This document shows, one piece after another, positions 36,801 to 45,678 of a stretch of 64,000 nt of DNA (the first letter of the stretch is position 1; each line of letters opens with the position of its first letter). The position numbers and the translations under genes are program-made. The DNA comes from Alphaproteobacteria bacterium SS10. Lineage in GTDB: Bacteria; Pseudomonadota; Alphaproteobacteria; TMED2. The notes below the pieces were generated by a model. The model searched no databases and was not told the DNA's origin. It was given only the letters and a program-made list of their open reading frames with translations. The stretch spans positions 477,294 to 541,293 of the forward strand of contig JAHCML010000003.1 of assembly GCA_019192455.1 (NCBI GenBank), given 5' to 3'.

Positions 36801-36873
36801 TGCCGGCTGAGGGACTTGAACCCCCGACCTTCGGTTTACAAAACCACTGCTCTACCAACTGAGCTAAGCCGGC
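36801..36873 (-). tRNA. tRNA-Thr (TGT)
   Basis: On the minus strand it starts GCCGGCTTAGCTCAGTTGG; the acceptor stem GCCGGCT pairs with AGCCGGC, and the T arm is GGGGGTTCAAGTCCCTC. The anticodon loop TTTTGTAAA gives anticodon TGT, reading ACA. CCA is not encoded. Its 3' end faces the end of blh 58 bases away. Confidence 0.96.
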
Positions 36874-37141
36874 CATGGCCACATATGGGCTGCGCGGGAA
36901 ACTAACGCTACGCGCGCTTTGTGGCAACCGCTCTCAGCTGACTCATTTCTTAATTCAGTTCCGGTCAATTCAGGGCCCGTTAACCGAAATCGGGCATCAC
37001 TTGTTTACCAAGATGAATGGCACGTCAGGTTGGCGATGGGGCGTTCATCACTTGTAAACCTTTGTCACCGGGTTGGTGTTGAACGCCGCTTGGTGATGCA
37101 GAACGCATTTTGACACGGATTGGTTCGGGGAAGCGAGAAAC
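36874..37141. other. Gap between tRNA-Thr and a hypothetical gene
   Basis: 268 bases. It should contain the tRNA-Thr promoter on its left side. Short frames here have no ribosome site or protein-like composition. Nothing else seen. Confidence 0.3.
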
Positions 37142-37747
37142 GTGGGTGTTAGCATTCCTTTAGCGCAAGCGGCGATGTCCGGGCAGATGGCCAGTGGGCG
37201 GCCATCTGGGAATGGTTTGTCGGTGGCGGCGGAGGTTCGGCCTCTAACCGCACCGGCAACCTTTCTGCCCAATATGGGATTGATCGCGACAGAGCGGGCC
37301 GAGATTTGGTCCCAGCTTTCCGCCCGGGACAAGGTTAGTGCCTTGATGGCCGGACGGGCCGCGGATGAGCAGTTGCAGCTCGGTGCCCCGGTCTATGGCC
37401 GCACGCCCAGTAACCTAACTGATCGCACAGGCTTTGCCGTGACGGCCTATTTGGGCCTGTTCGATGCGCCGCCAGCGGGCGCTAGCCGCGCACCGCAAGC
37501 TGACTTTCCAGAAGTGCCAAAGCTAACTCAGCCAGGCTTTGTCGACGTTGATCTGGCACCACCAGTTTCGACGGGCGATGACGCAATCGTCGCCTTTGAG
37601 ATGACGCCGGATGGCGTGCTGGCGACGCCGATGCCCGCATCACAGGGTGCAACCGGTGGCGGTACATCAGGCTTTATGGAGATGAGTGGGCCGTACAGCG
37701 CCGTTGATCGCCGGTTCCCCGGCGATATCGTCGACTACTTTGCTTAG
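37142..37747 (+). CDS. Hypothetical protein
   Basis: 201 residues from a GTG at 37142; an ATG at 37175 is an alternative start. The first 35 residues are Ala/Ser/Gly-rich, then a helical part containing ERAEIWSQLSARDKVSALMAG, then Pro/Gly-rich sequence likely to be unstructured, ending SAVDRRFPGDIVDYFA. No family recognised. Its last four bases overlap the end of the convergent rlmB gene. Confidence 0.5.
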   Translation: MGVSIPLAQAAMSGQMASGRPSGNGLSVAAEVRPLTAPATFLPNMGLIATERAEIWSQLSARDKVSALMAGRAADEQLQLGAPVYGRTPSNLTDRTGFAVTAYLGLFDAPPAGASRAPQADFPEVPKLTQPGFVDVDLAPPVSTGDDAIVAFEMTPDGVLATPMPASQGATGGGTSGFMEMSGPYSAVDRRFPGDIVDYFA

Positions 37748-38658
37748 GCGCCCGGCTCATCAAGCCGTCGCCATTCATACAGGCTGGCCGCCACGGCGTT
37801 GGAGACATTAAGGCTGGCAATCGGTGGTTGGGTCGGCAGGCGGACCAATTTCTGGCATCGCTCAGAAACCAGCCGGCGAAGGCCACTACCCTCAGCGCCC
37901 ATCACGAAGGCGATGCGTGGCTGCATCTCAACCTTAGCTAGGGTTGTCTCACCACGCTCATCCAGACCGACGCTTAGGAACTCATGCTCATCGAGCCAGG
38001 TGAGGGTGCGCGCGATATTGGTCACCTTCACATAGGGCACATGTTCCATCCCACCGGATGCGGTTTTGACCATGATTGCCGTCTCATCCGGCGCATGCCG
38101 ATCCTGGCCAATAACGGCAACGGCACCAAAGGCCGCGGCACTGCGGATAATCGCGCCAATGTTATGTGGGTCCGTCACCTGGTCGAGGATGACCAGTGCC
38201 GCCCCCGCACCATCTGGCAGCTTGTCGATCAGTGATGGTAGGTCTGGTTGATCAAGGGGAGCCACATCGGCTGCGATACCGTTATGGCCAGGGGCGTCGG
38301 TGATCTTGGCGTTGAAATCCGGCGGGCTCATCAGGGTTGGGGTTGGGCGACCCATCTTAGCGGCCACGGCCGCATCTAGATGCGGCTGCAGCAGTTCCAA
38401 GCCCGACTGGGTGGTGTTGAGGCTATAGATCCGACGCTTGGGGTTCAGGAGGGCCTCAGCGATCGCATGCAGGCCGTGCAACCAATAACCCTTGGCTTGC
38501 AGCATCTGTCCACCGCCGCCGCTGCCACCACGGCCGCGTCGTTGATCCTGGCCACCACCTTTGCCGCCGCGCTGATGCTGCGGCTTGCCACCACCCTTAC
38601 CATCCGGACGATGGGGGCGCCGCCGACGGCGGTTCTTGGATTTGGATTGGTCGTTCAT
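37744..38658 (-). CDS. rlmB: 23S rRNA (guanosine-2'-O)-methyltransferase, TrmH/SPOUT family
   Basis: 304 residues. The SPOUT motifs are VILDQVTDPHNIGAIIRSA (motif 1), FVMGAEGSGLR (motif 2) and LNVSNAVAASLYEW (motif 3), and the N-terminal substrate-binding domain (GLHAIAEALLNPKR) is present. It uses SAM to methylate a ribose in rRNA, by family G2251 of 23S. It has an added N-terminal tail of about 50 residues rich in Arg, Gly and Lys. It lies between tRNA-Thr and tRNA-Tyr. Confidence 0.88.
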   Translation of the reverse strand: MNDQSKSKNRRRRRPHRPDGKGGGKPQHQRGGKGGGQDQRRGRGGSGGGGQMLQAKGYWLHGLHAIAEALLNPKRRIYSLNTTQSGLELLQPHLDAAVAAKMGRPTPTLMSPPDFNAKITDAPGHNGIAADVAPLDQPDLPSLIDKLPDGAGAALVILDQVTDPHNIGAIIRSAAAFGAVAVIGQDRHAPDETAIMVKTASGGMEHVPYVKVTNIARTLTWLDEHEFLSVGLDERGETTLAKVEMQPRIAFVMGAEGSGLRRLVSERCQKLVRLPTQPPIASLNVSNAVAASLYEWRRLDEPGA

Positions 38659-38835
38659 ATGGGGCTGATCAGGTTGGCGCGAAGGCGTTGTCTAGCGCTG
38701 TGCACTATCGCAGTTTGCCATTACGCGCCAAGTGGAAAGCGAAAGCGGAGATTCTTGGCGCTTAGCCGTTGACAGGTCGGGGGCAATCGCCTTACTTCCC
38801 TGCTCCTGGCCTTCCCAGACGATGGGACCCGGTTT

Positions 38836-38920
38836 GGAGGGGTGGCCGAGTGGTTAAAGGCAGCAGACTGTAAATCTGCCCGCATAGCGTACGTAGGTTC
38901 GAATCCTACCCCCTCCACCA
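38836..38920 (+). tRNA. tRNA-Tyr (GTA)
   Basis: A class II tRNA: acceptor GGAGGGG pairs with CCCCTCC, a variable arm CCGCATAGCGTACG follows the anticodon stem, and the T arm is GTAGGTTCGAATCCTAC. The anticodon loop CTGTAAA gives GTA. CCA is encoded at 38918-38920. Confidence 0.96.
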
Positions 38921-38964
38921 TCAGCCCTTAAGCGGCGACGACCCAGTCTTCCAGGACAATCAGT

Positions 38965-39378
38965 TTAGTCGAATACGGTGCCCAGGCAGCGATTGATCGC
39001 GGTCTTAATGGTGCCTGCCCGCGGTGGCTTGGCCAGGAACCCATTTACGGCCAATTCCTTGGCCCGCATCACGGTCATTTCCTCTGTGTTACCGGTTAGG
39101 AAGACAACCGGCGTTTCTGCGACATCACGATCTGCCACGCCGCGAAGCTTGGCGAGGAAGTCTAGGCCTGAGACCGGTTCCATATCGATATCGCAGAGAA
39201 CCATATCCGGCCGTTGGCCAATCAGCTCCTCAAATGCTTCACCACCGTCATTGGCGGTGCGAATATGCCGGATACCAAGAAATCGCAGTGTCTCGGCGAT
39301 CACATCGCAGAGGCCGTGGTCATCCTCCACGACCAATATCCGAATGAAATCCAGTGATGGGCCTCGGCGGTCCAACAT
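38965..39378 (-). CDS. Single-domain response regulator
   Basis: 137 residues from the ATG at 39378, which has GGGAG upstream. It is a CheY-like receiver alone: acidic pair Glu18-Asp19/Asp20, phosphoacceptor Asp63 in MVLCDIDMEP, Thr in FLTGN and Lys in FLAKPP. No output domain. The histidine kinase is not in the window. The motif DMEPVSG recurs, without the Asp, in the Hpt-receiver protein at 47024-47818. Confidence 0.85.
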   Translation of the reverse strand: MLDRRGPSLDFIRILVVEDDHGLCDVIAETLRFLGIRHIRTANDGGEAFEELIGQRPDMVLCDIDMEPVSGLDFLAKLRGVADRDVAETPVVFLTGNTEEMTVMRAKELAVNGFLAKPPRAGTIKTAINRCLGTVFD

Positions 39379-39476
39379 TGCGCGCTCTCCCTTGTCGCTG
39401 CGTCGCTTAAGGGATTGTTTATTCTGGTACGTGGTTCGACTAGGGGCTCTCACAGGCTGTTGAGGGCGCGTGAGAC

Positions 39477-39505
39477 ATCACGACCGGTTTGTGATCGGCC
39501 GTGAT
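39477..39505. other. Imperfect stem-loop between the cupin and response regulator genes
   Basis: ATCACGACCGG (39477-39487) and TCGGCCGTGAT (39495-39505) pair with G-T/mismatch at two positions and a 7-nt loop. It lies just beyond the cupin stop on the minus strand and may end the transporter operon transcript. No clear T-run. Confidence 0.35.
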
Positions 39506-39517
39506 CGCTTTGCGAGG

Positions 39518-39988
39518 TTAGTCGTCGGGATGTGGGGGAACAGGTCCCATCATAATGATGTCATAGCGCTCATTCAGCGCCATCATCTTGGCCTCGTCCT
39601 GGAAGTCTGATTCGGCCATCTGACCGAGTTCCGCCAAAAAACCATCGAAGCCTGAGGGCTGATAGATCATCAGCATCTTAGCTGGTTCACCATTGCCGGC
39701 CCGGCAGGCATGCGGCATGCCAGGTGGCACATGGATTGTGGTGCCGGGCACGGCCTTGATCCATCGTCCATCGGCATAGAAGTCCACCACCCCTTCGAGG
39801 AAATAGAACGTCTCAGCATGGTGGTCGTGGCGGTGGAGGCCGAGCTGGAAAGATGCCTTGAGGTTATCTTCCATTAGCGTGTAGGCGCCGTCGGTATCCT
39901 CTGCGGCAACCTTCACGAAGGTGTGGTCATTTTCCCGGTCGTAATCGACGCCCTCGCCCGGAGGCAAATGGCTGAACCGTCCACCCAT
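39518..39988 (-). CDS. Cupin-domain protein
   Basis: 156 residues from the ATG at 39988. A single cupin barrel: HRHDHHAETFYFLEG is motif 1 with the metal-binding His and Glu, and PPGMPHACRAG is motif 2. The gene starts 28 bases after livF, so it is probably the last gene of the ABC transporter operon. Upstream in-frame codons run into livF and are not used. Function unknown; may bind or act on the transported compound. Confidence 0.75.
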   Translation of the reverse strand: MGGRFSHLPPGEGVDYDRENDHTFVKVAAEDTDGAYTLMEDNLKASFQLGLHRHDHHAETFYFLEGVVDFYADGRWIKAVPGTTIHVPPGMPHACRAGNGEPAKMLMIYQPSGFDGFLAELGQMAESDFQDEAKMMALNERYDIIMMGPVPPHPDD

Positions 39989-40016
39989 GTCAGATGCATC
40001 CCGTAACGGTGAGGCT

Positions 40017-40868
40017 TTAGATCGCCAAGTAATCCTTACGAAGCTGCTCGTTATCGAGCACTTCTTTGGCGACACCATCGAAGACGACTTGACCGGTATC
40101 AAGGATGATTGCCCGATCAGCGAGGTGCAGGGCGGCAATGGCGTTCTGCTCAACGATGATTGTGGTCATGCCCAGGGTCTTAATCTTCTCAAGCGTCTTC
40201 TCGATCTCCTGAACGATCACAGGGGCGAGGCCCTCATAAGGTTCATCGAGCAGCAGCAGTTTCACATCCCGGGATAGGGCGCGGCCAATGGCGAGCATCT
40301 GTTGCTCACCACCGGAGAGGGTGGTGCCCTCCTGGGTGCGGCGTTCGCCAAGACGTGGGAACAGGTCATAGACACGCTCCAACGACCAGCCATGACCGGG
40401 GGCGATCTGTGCCAGCTTGAGGTTTTCTTCAACCGTTAGGCCCTGAATGATCCGGCGATCCTCTGGCACGAGGCCCAGGCCAGCCTGTGCCGCCTGATAG
40501 GATTTCATTTCATGTAGTGGCTTATGGTCGAGCCAGATTTCACCGTGGCGCAGCTCAGGGTTATCGACCCGAGCGATTGCGCGAAGGGTGGAGGTCTTGC
40601 CGGCACCGTTCCGGCCAAGCAGGGCAAGGATCTCACCCTCTCGGACCTCAAAACTAATGCCCTGGACGATGTAACTTTCGCCGTAATAGGCCTGCAGATC
40701 CCAGCAAGAGAAGAAGGCTGGCTGGCTACCACGCGCGGTTACAGGATCGACGCCTGGTGCCTTCGCGCTGGCGTAATCAAAACCGAGGGAACCTTCACCG
40801 ACTTGCTTGGGCTTGCCCTCTGCTTCGGTAGCTTCTGCTTCTGGGGTTTGGCTGTCTGACGCGGTCAT
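40017..40868 (-). CDS. livF: HAAT-type ABC transporter ATP-binding protein (LivF)
   Basis: 283 residues. Walker A GRNGAGKTS, signature LSGGEQQ, Walker B LLLLDEPYEGLAP. It powers uptake of branched-chain or related amino acids together with LivG. Compared with usual LivF (about 235 residues) it has an N-terminal extension of about 50 residues, acidic and Ala-rich. Overlaps livG by four bases (ATGA). Confidence 0.9.
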   Translation of the reverse strand: MTASDSQTPEAEATEAEGKPKQVGEGSLGFDYASAKAPGVDPVTARGSQPAFFSCWDLQAYYGESYIVQGISFEVREGEILALLGRNGAGKTSTLRAIARVDNPELRHGEIWLDHKPLHEMKSYQAAQAGLGLVPEDRRIIQGLTVEENLKLAQIAPGHGWSLERVYDLFPRLGERRTQEGTTLSGGEQQMLAIGRALSRDVKLLLLDEPYEGLAPVIVQEIEKTLEKIKTLGMTTIIVEQNAIAALHLADRAIILDTGQVVFDGVAKEVLDNEQLRKDYLAI

Positions 40869-41620
40869 TGGTGAGCCCCTCCCAGATAGGCTTCTTGTAC
40901 TTTCGGGTTGCCCTTAATGTTCTCGGGCAGGTCCTCAACAATCACGGTGCCTTGTGCCAGCACTGAGATTTTGTGGGCGAGTGAGAAGACCACATGCATG
41001 TCGTGCTCAATCACGACCATGGTCACGCCGGTGTCAGCGATGGTCTTCATCAACTCAATGGTGTCGTTGGTATCTGCCCGTGACATGCCAGCGGTTGGCT
41101 CATCAAGCAGCAGCAGTTTCGGGTTCTGGATTAGGCACATGGCCAGCTCTAGCCGCCGCTTATCACCACGGCTTAGCTCACCGGCACGAACCTCATGCTT
41201 ATCGGCGAGGTTCACCTCCGCCAGCTTTTGCATGCCGAGGTCGCGAACCTCGATATCCTTTTCAAGTGCGCCCCAGGCATTCACCGTAAACGCACCATCA
41301 CGGCTCGCTAGGGCTGGGATCATGACGTTCTCAATCAGGGTTAGGTCGCCAAAGATCTCAGGTGTCTGGAACACCCGGCTGACGCCCATCTGATTGATCT
41401 CATGCGGCTTACGGTTCATCAGGGATTGGCCATCAAACTGCACGGTCCCGGTATCGGGTTCGAGGCGACCAATCAGGCAGTTCAGCAGGGTCGACTTACC
41501 GGCACCGTTCGGGCCGATAATCGCGTGGACCTTGCCTTCCTCCACATTGATATTCACCGCGTCGAGCGCCTTTAGGCCGCCGAAGCGTTTGTTGACGTCT
41601 TTAATCTCTAGAATGCCCAT
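40865..41620 (-). CDS. livG: HAAT-type ABC transporter ATP-binding protein (LivG)
   Basis: 251 residues. Walker A GPNGAGKST, signature LSRGDKRRLE in place of the canonical LSGGQ, Walker B LLLLDEPTAGMSRAD. The altered signature (Arg-Gly-Asp) is found in part of this family. Partner of LivF. Confidence 0.9.
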   Translation of the reverse strand: MGILEIKDVNKRFGGLKALDAVNINVEEGKVHAIIGPNGAGKSTLLNCLIGRLEPDTGTVQFDGQSLMNRKPHEINQMGVSRVFQTPEIFGDLTLIENVMIPALASRDGAFTVNAWGALEKDIEVRDLGMQKLAEVNLADKHEVRAGELSRGDKRRLELAMCLIQNPKLLLLDEPTAGMSRADTNDTIELMKTIADTGVTMVVIEHDMHVVFSLAHKISVLAQGTVIVEDLPENIKGNPKVQEAYLGGAHQ

Positions 41621-41656
41621 ACGCTGTCTCTTCTCACTCGGCCTATCGGGTGCCGA

Positions 41657-42868
41657 TTACTCTGTTGGTGCTGGGGTAGCGGCCGCTGGTGGCTCGTCCG
41701 ACTTCTTATTGTCGCGACGCTGCTTGAATAGGCGTGCAAGACGTTGTGCGCCTTCAACTAGGCCACCTGGCAGGAAGATCACCACCATCATGAACATGAG
41801 GCCCAGGGTCAGGTGCCAGCCCTTACCGATGAAGGGGTGGATGACGAAGACAAAGAAGTCTTGCGCCGCCTGCGGCATGAACGAGAACCAGTCATAGAGC
41901 ATGTTGTCGTTGATCTTAGAGAAGATGTTCTCGAAGTACTTGATCATGCCCGCGCCAAAGACCGGGCCCAGCAAGGTGCCCGCACCGCCGAGGATGGTCA
42001 TCAGGACAACCTCACCACTGGCGGTCCATTGCATCCGCTCAGCACCGGCAAGTGGGTCCATCGCCACCATCAGGCCGCCTGCCAGCCCGGCATACATGCC
42101 AGAGATGATGAAGGCCGCCAGGGTGTATGGCTTTGGGTTAATGCCCGTGTAGCGAAGTCGCTGTTGGTTGGTCTTCACCGCCTTCAGCATGATGCCAAAG
42201 GGGGAGCGGAAGATGCGGATTGAGATGTAGAAGGCGACCAACATCACAACGGCGCAGAGGTAGTAGCCGAAGTTAAAGTTGAACACCCATGGTCCCATCA
42301 TGAGTTCAAACCCGGCCCGCATATCAATGCCGAACAGATTGGTTGGTGGGATCGAGCCATTCACCTGGCTGACGCCCAGGATACGTGGGTCATCCAGTGC
42401 TAGCTGCAGACCCGTCTCACCATTCGTGATTGGCGTCAGGACCGAGTAGGCGAGGGCAAACGACATCTGCGCAAAGGCAAGCGTCAGGATCGAGAAGTAG
42501 ATCCCCGACCGGCGTAGTGAGACGAAGCCCACAATTGCGGCGAACGCACCAGCGAACAGGATCGAGACGAAGATCGCCGGGATCACATTCATGGTCAGCA
42601 GCTTAAGCGTCCAAACACCGGCATAGGAGCCGACACCCAGGAACGCTGCGTGACCAAAGCTGAGATAGCCGGTCAGGCCAAACAGGATGTTAAAGCCAAT
42701 CGCAAAGATCCCGAAGATCATGAAGCGCTGCATCAAATCCGGATAACCGGCATTGAACTGCGCAAGTTCGGAATTCTCGGGGAACGGGTTCAACAGGAAG
42801 GGGGCGAACACCACCAACCCAATGACAAAGAGAAACAGGATCGTGTCCTGCCGGTTAAGGCCCAACAT
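41657..42868 (-). CDS. livM: HAAT-type ABC transporter permease (LivM)
   Basis: 403 residues with about ten membrane segments. [17 protein letters not shown] and [14 protein letters not shown] are LivM signatures. The cytoplasmic tail is Lys/Arg-rich and ends in Ala/Pro-rich sequence. Four bases separate its start from the livH stop. Confidence 0.9.
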   Translation of the reverse strand: MLGLNRQDTILFLFVIGLVVFAPFLLNPFPENSELAQFNAGYPDLMQRFMIFGIFAIGFNILFGLTGYLSFGHAAFLGVGSYAGVWTLKLLTMNVIPAIFVSILFAGAFAAIVGFVSLRRSGIYFSILTLAFAQMSFALAYSVLTPITNGETGLQLALDDPRILGVSQVNGSIPPTNLFGIDMRAGFELMMGPWVFNFNFGYYLCAVVMLVAFYISIRIFRSPFGIMLKAVKTNQQRLRYTGINPKPYTLAAFIISGMYAGLAGGLMVAMDPLAGAERMQWTASGEVVLMTILGGAGTLLGPVFGAGMIKYFENIFSKINDNMLYDWFSFMPQAAQDFFVFVIHPFIGKGWHLTLGLMFMMVVIFLPGGLVEGAQRLARLFKQRRDNKKSDEPPAAATPAPTE

Positions 42869-42872
42869 GGTC

Positions 42873-43904
42873 TTATTCCTCCATCACGCCCTTACGACCC
42901 ATAAGGCCGCGGGGCAGCGTCAGTAGAATGATGATGGCTACGAGGTAGATGATGATCTGATTGATACCGGGAAGCAGGGCAATCACCTCCGGCATCGAAG
43001 CGAAGGACTCCAGAATACCGAGAAGGAACCCGGCGGCGACGGCACCGCTAAGCGACCCCATGCCGCCCACAACCACCACGACGAAGGACAGGACCAGGAA
43101 GTCCATCCCCATATGATAGTTTGGTGGGTTAATCGGCGTGTACATCACGCCCGCCAGGCCAGCCACGCAGGCGGCCAGCGCAAACATGATGGTAAAGCGC
43201 TTATCGATATTGATGCCTAACAGGCCTACCGTCTCACGGTCTGCCATACCGGCGCGCACCACCATGCCGAAGGTTGTGTATTGCAGGAAGGCAAAGACGC
43301 TGCCCAGGATCACAGCCGCGAAGGCAAAGTATATCAATCGCCAATAAGGATAGATGATACTGCCCGGGTCGAAGCCAAGGAACGCACCCACATCCAAGCT
43401 GCCCTGCATGTTGCCAGGGGCGGGGGTTGGGATCGGGTTGGCGCCATAGAAATACTTAATGATCTCTTGCAGCACGATGGCCAGGCCAAAGGTGACAAGG
43501 ATCTGATCCGCATGGGGGCGGTGATAGAAGTGCTTGATCAGCCCGCGCTCCATCGCGAGGCCGATAAACGCCATAACCGGTATGGCGAATAGGATCGAGA
43601 TCGGTACCGACCATTCAATGATCCCGGCGCCCATTTCAGGGCCAAACCAGTCATAGATATAGGGGGTGTCGACTTTGAGCGGGTTGCCGAGGAAGTCGGT
43701 GCGGGTCTCATCGATCGTCTGGTACGACGTCTTAAGCATCACATTCAGCGTAACCGCGCAGAACGCGCCAAGCATGAACAGCGCACCATGGGCGAAGTTA
43801 ACAACGCCTAACGTGCCGAATACCAGTGTAAGTCCGAGGGCGATTAGCGCGTAGGCGCTACCCCTATCCAGGCCGTTTAATACCTGAAGTACTATCGCGT
43901 CCAT
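42873..43904 (-). CDS. livH: HAAT-type ABC transporter permease (LivH)
   Basis: 343 residues from the ATG at 43904, with AGGGAGAG upstream; the frame is open further but the extra residues are basic and not family-like. [15 protein letters not shown] and [12 protein letters not shown] are LivH signatures. About eight membrane segments. It forms the membrane channel with LivM. Confidence 0.9.
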   Translation of the reverse strand: MDAIVLQVLNGLDRGSAYALIALGLTLVFGTLGVVNFAHGALFMLGAFCAVTLNVMLKTSYQTIDETRTDFLGNPLKVDTPYIYDWFGPEMGAGIIEWSVPISILFAIPVMAFIGLAMERGLIKHFYHRPHADQILVTFGLAIVLQEIIKYFYGANPIPTPAPGNMQGSLDVGAFLGFDPGSIIYPYWRLIYFAFAAVILGSVFAFLQYTTFGMVVRAGMADRETVGLLGINIDKRFTIMFALAACVAGLAGVMYTPINPPNYHMGMDFLVLSFVVVVVGGMGSLSGAVAAGFLLGILESFASMPEVIALLPGINQIIIYLVAIIILLTLPRGLMGRKGVMEE

Positions 43905-44002
43905 GCCGCGGCGCTCTCCCTTTGATCCAGGTGACCGGTTTGCCGGCTCTACCCTTCTTTTCCGGCCATTATCGTTGGCCTTAACTAGCTTTTTGGGGGC
44001 GG

Positions 44003-44072
44003 TATCGGCCGCGATTCTAGAACCGCGGCCGATAGCCAAATCCCAATGGAAGCCCGGTTTTTAGGGCTTCCA
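44003..44072 (-). other. Two tandem strong hairpins between livK and livH
   Basis: Hairpin 1: TGGAAGCCC (44047-44055) with GGGCTTCCA (44064-44072), loop of eight, starting ten bases after the livK stop. Hairpin 2: TATCGGCCGCG (44003-44013) with CGCGGCCGATA (44024-44034), loop of ten. Both are perfect. Neither is followed by a T-run on the minus strand. They fit the known need for more binding protein than permease: mRNA 3' protection or partial termination. Confidence 0.65.
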
Positions 44073-44082
44073 GTTTCAGTGT

Positions 44083-45444
44083 TTATGCACCTGGGTTACA
44101 GGTACCCAGCTGACCACCAGCGAATTGTGGGTGGTTCGGGTCATAGGTGACTTGCGACACCGGGGTGACCTCGACGATCTCCAGAAGGTCAAACTCGGAG
44201 GAGGGGTTCTCCTTACCGCGCACGACCAGGACATCCTTGAAGCACTGGTGATCTTCAGCCCGGTATAGGGTTGGGCCGTTACCCATGCCGTCAAACTCAA
44301 AGCCTTCAAGGGCTTCAACAACGCCGCATGGGTTGAAGGTGCCAGCACGCTCAACCGCGTCAGCATACAGCATCGCCTGCACGTAGCAGGTGTGTGCCGC
44401 CTGGCTCGGTGGGAAGCCATATTTGGTACCGAAGGACTTGGTGAAGGCCTTGGAGCCCTCATCCTGCAGTGACCAGTGCCAGTTGGTAGAACCGAAGATG
44501 CCCTTCACGTTCGCGCCAGCACCCTTCGCCATCAGGCGGGAGTAGAGCGGAACGATGATCTCAAAGTTCTTACCATTCACCACACGGTCACGAAGACCGA
44601 ACTGTACGGCGTTGGTGAGTGAGTTCACCATGTTGCCGCCATAGTGGTTGAGGACCAGAACGTCAGCATCGGACTGCAGAACAGGCGCGATGTAGGATGA
44701 AAAGTCGGTCTGTGCCAGTGGCGTCTTAACCGTTTCAACCGTGTTCCAACCCATGGCTTCGGTCGAGGTGCGAACCGCTTCCTCAGTCGTGTAGCCCCAG
44801 TTGTAATCAGCGGTCAGGTGATAGGCGTTACGGCCTTTGCCGTAGTTGGCTTCCAACACAGGAGCCAGTGCCGCACCGGACATGTAGCTGTTGAAGAAGT
44901 GACGGAAACCGTTCGCCTTCTTGTCTTTACCGGTCGTGTCATTCGAGTGGGTCAGGCCCGCCATGAAGATCACGCCGGCTTCCTGACAGAGAGCCTGCAC
45001 AGCAACCGCAACACCGGAGGATGAACCACCGGTAATCATGATCGCGCCGTCTTTCTCAATCATGGAACGAGCGGACGCACGAGCGGCATCAGACTTGGTC
45101 TGCGTGTCACCGGTGACGTACTCGACCTTCTTACCCAGGATGCCGTTACCCTTCAGCGCCTTAGACGAGAAGGTGTTCATCATGCCGCCATCGCCTTCAC
45201 CATTCAGGTGCTCAACGGCAAGCTCGTAAGCGCGAAGCTCATCCGCACCCTCATCAGCGTAAGGGCCGGATTGTGGAACGTTAAAGCCAAGGGTCACGGT
45301 GCTGCCCGTTGGCGCGTTGCGGTAACCGCTCTGCGCATGGGCCGTGCTTGGAATGATGTAGGGGGCGCCGACTGCGGCGACAGCCGCCGCACCTGCTCCA
45401 GTCTGGAGCGCACGACGTCTGGTAAAATCTCTCGTGTTACTCAT
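44083..45444 (-). CDS. HAAT-type ABC transporter substrate-binding protein (LivK-like)
   Basis: 453 residues from the ATG at 45444, which has GGGAGGA upstream. The N-terminus TRRRALQTGAGAAAVAAVGA ending STAHAQS is a twin-arginine signal, so it is probably exported folded. The mature part is a type I periplasmic binding fold (LGFNVPQSGPYADEG; GDTQTKSDAARASARS). Ligand is likely an amino acid, amide or urea-like compound; sequence alone does not decide. It heads the livKHMGF-cupin operon. Confidence 0.88.
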   Translation of the reverse strand: MSNTRDFTRRRALQTGAGAAAVAAVGAPYIIPSTAHAQSGYRNAPTGSTVTLGFNVPQSGPYADEGADELRAYELAVEHLNGEGDGGMMNTFSSKALKGNGILGKKVEYVTGDTQTKSDAARASARSMIEKDGAIMITGGSSSGVAVAVQALCQEAGVIFMAGLTHSNDTTGKDKKANGFRHFFNSYMSGAALAPVLEANYGKGRNAYHLTADYNWGYTTEEAVRTSTEAMGWNTVETVKTPLAQTDFSSYIAPVLQSDADVLVLNHYGGNMVNSLTNAVQFGLRDRVVNGKNFEIIVPLYSRLMAKGAGANVKGIFGSTNWHWSLQDEGSKAFTKSFGTKYGFPPSQAAHTCYVQAMLYADAVERAGTFNPCGVVEALEGFEFDGMGNGPTLYRAEDHQCFKDVLVVRGKENPSSEFDLLEIVEVTPVSQVTYDPNHPQFAGGQLGTCNPGA

Positions 45445-45477
45445 TAATTCCTCCCGGTAAAAACCGCCTCTTGTTGC

Positions 45478-45496
45478 GCTGCACAATAAGTGCAGC
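45478..45496 (-). other. Hairpin in the livK leader
   Basis: GCTGCAC and GTGCAGC form a perfect 7-bp stem with a 5-nt loop, 33 bases upstream of the livK ATG. It would lie in the 5' untranslated region downstream of the TATACT -10 element proposed at 45517-45522. Confidence 0.45.
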
Positions 45497-45516
45497 AATT
45501 GGGCGACGGAAGGCAG

Positions 45517-45624
45517 AGTATATGACTTATCGATTGTATACAAACCGCTTGACGCAATTGCCTGTGATTAGCATTGGTTGTCGGGGTTACTTGTATAGTG
45601 ATTACAAGTACTTCGGTTTGTATA
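45517..45624 (-). promoter_or_regulatory. livK promoter with GTATAC-centred operators
   Basis: TTGTATACAA (45534-45543) is a perfect palindrome placed about 15 bases upstream of a TATACT hexamer (45517-45522 on the minus strand), so it overlaps the expected -35 site. A second dyad ACTTGTA-7-TACAAGT is at 45589-45609. TATACAAACCG (45537-45547) and CGGTTTGTATA (45614-45624) form an 11-bp inverted repeat 66 bases apart. The form resembles operators of FadR-type GntR repressors. No such regulator is in the window. Confidence 0.5.
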
Positions 45625-45678
45625 TTGGCGGCGATGGCCTGCTGCGGATAGATCAGGTTTCCTAGCTGAAAACAGCCG

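Noticed and set aside
36742-36873. An attachment site with a direct repeat of the tRNA-Thr end
   Set aside because: No second copy of the tRNA 3' sequence and no integrase were found in the window.
36874-37141. Short plus-strand frames between tRNA-Thr and the hypothetical gene
   Set aside because: No ribosome site and composition not protein-like.
45445-45678. A small gene in the livK upstream region
   Set aside because: Plus-strand frame of about 64 codons covers the operator cluster and has no ribosome site; best read as regulatory DNA.
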